Part shown: positions 5,447 through 5,633 of the stretch, piece after piece
How the letters are laid out: every line of letters begins with the position of its first letter
Position numbering within the stretch: position 1 is the stretch's first letter
Source: Candidatus Sediminicultor tertius
GTDB taxonomy: Bacteria > Atribacterota > Phoenicimicrobiia > Phoenicimicrobiales > Phoenicimicrobiaceae
Assembly: GCA_003527405.1 (NCBI GenBank)
Contig: DPXH01000020.1
Span: 1-5,633 of the forward strand
DNA length: 5,633 nt
Direction of reading: 5' to 3'
Translations under genes and position numbers: made by a program
Notes under the pieces: generated by a model
What the model saw: the letters and a program-made list of their open reading frames with translations, nothing else
Database searches by the model: none
Told to the model about the DNA's origin: nothing

Positions 5447-5511
5447 AATTATGCCCTTCCTTTTTTATTGTCTTTTGATTACCTTTGGGTTCGATGAATC
5501 AAACCCCTACA
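5432..5511. repeat. 80-bp two-hairpin element with 8-bp terminal inverted repeats
   Basis: TGTAGGGG (5432-5439) and CCCCTACA (5504-5511) are perfect inverted ends. Inside are two hairpins. In the first, AGGGGCA (5435-5441) pairs with TGCCCTT (5452-5458, one G-T pair). In the second, GGGTT (5487-5491) pairs with AACCC (5502-5506), with an inner GA/TC pair. T-rich DNA follows the first hairpin on the plus strand (5461-5466), so it could terminate plus-strand transcripts. The layout resembles REPIN or MITE-like palindromic repeats, which are non-coding and mobilised in trans. No target-site duplication was recognised. Confidence 0.65.
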
Positions 5512-5577
5512 TTTTCATAGACAGGCTAATTTCTTATCTTCAATCGGTCAATTATTCCATCTTGTAACCTGCATTTT

Positions 5578-5609
5578 AACTGGCCAACCGGGTAACCGGG
5601 TAACGGTTA
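5578..5609. repeat. Second 8-nt-period array (AACYGGNN)
   Basis: Four 8-mers run in phase from 5578: AACTGGCC, AACCGGGT, AACCGGGT and AACGGTTA. They share period and pattern with the array at 2001-2040. Both arrays have the word GACTAACT nearby (1993-2000 there, 5613-5620 here). Two further units of the same type, AATCGGTC and AATTATTC, stand at 5542-5557. No gene is seen from here to the window end. Confidence 0.65.
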
Positions 5610-5633
5610 TGTGACTAACTCATCCTTCTTGTT

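Noticed and set aside
5435..5466. Hairpin plus T-run on the plus strand read as a gene terminator
   Set aside because: No plus-strand gene precedes it, and the hairpin is explained by the 80-bp inverted-ended element. It may still terminate stray transcripts.

Overview
The window is AT-rich bacterial DNA. All five convincing genes lie on the minus strand, in two units read from high to low coordinates. The low GC, the diderm-style Sec signal peptide without a lipobox cysteine on the solute-binding protein, and intergenic DNA full of short degenerate repeats suggest an uncultured anaerobic bacterium. An Atribacterota-like (OP9/JS1) lineage is my tentative guess; nothing in the window proves it.

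Unit 1 (5255 to 2042) is a three-gene sugar ABC importer of the CUT1 family: a secreted solute-binding protein (3978-5255), a MalF-like permease (2899-3771) and a MalG-like permease (2042-2902). The permeases closely resemble AglF and AglG of the alpha-glucoside type, which also includes glucosylglycerol and trehalose importers. No ATPase gene is present, so the ATP-binding subunit must be encoded elsewhere and may be shared. A perfect 13-bp stem-loop lies in the 206-bp gap between the binding-protein gene and the permease genes. The first permease starts with GTG. Both features fit a large excess of binding protein over permease.

Unit 2 (1755 to 81) is a two-gene operon: an HD-domain dGTPase-like triphosphohydrolase (589-1755) overlapping by 8 nt a MacroD/YmdB-type ADP-ribose deacylase (81-596). 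The pairing suggests linked nucleotide or ADP-ribose housekeeping, or possibly a defence-related role, but no third component is visible here.

The three intergenic regions (1-80, 1756-2041, 5256-5633) contain no supportable genes. They hold related dispersed repeats. One family has copies at 1-52, 1961-2004 (inverted) and 5342-5446, so a copy sits at each boundary of the two units. Other elements are an 80-bp two-hairpin element with 8-bp terminal inverted repeats (5432-5511), 8-nt-period arrays of the form AAYYGGNN (2001-2040, 5578-5609), a 7-nt TATATCG array (1866-1895) and a 14-nt repeat (1906-1932). Promoter calls are weak motif matches. No tRNA, rRNA, CRISPR array or transposase was seen.
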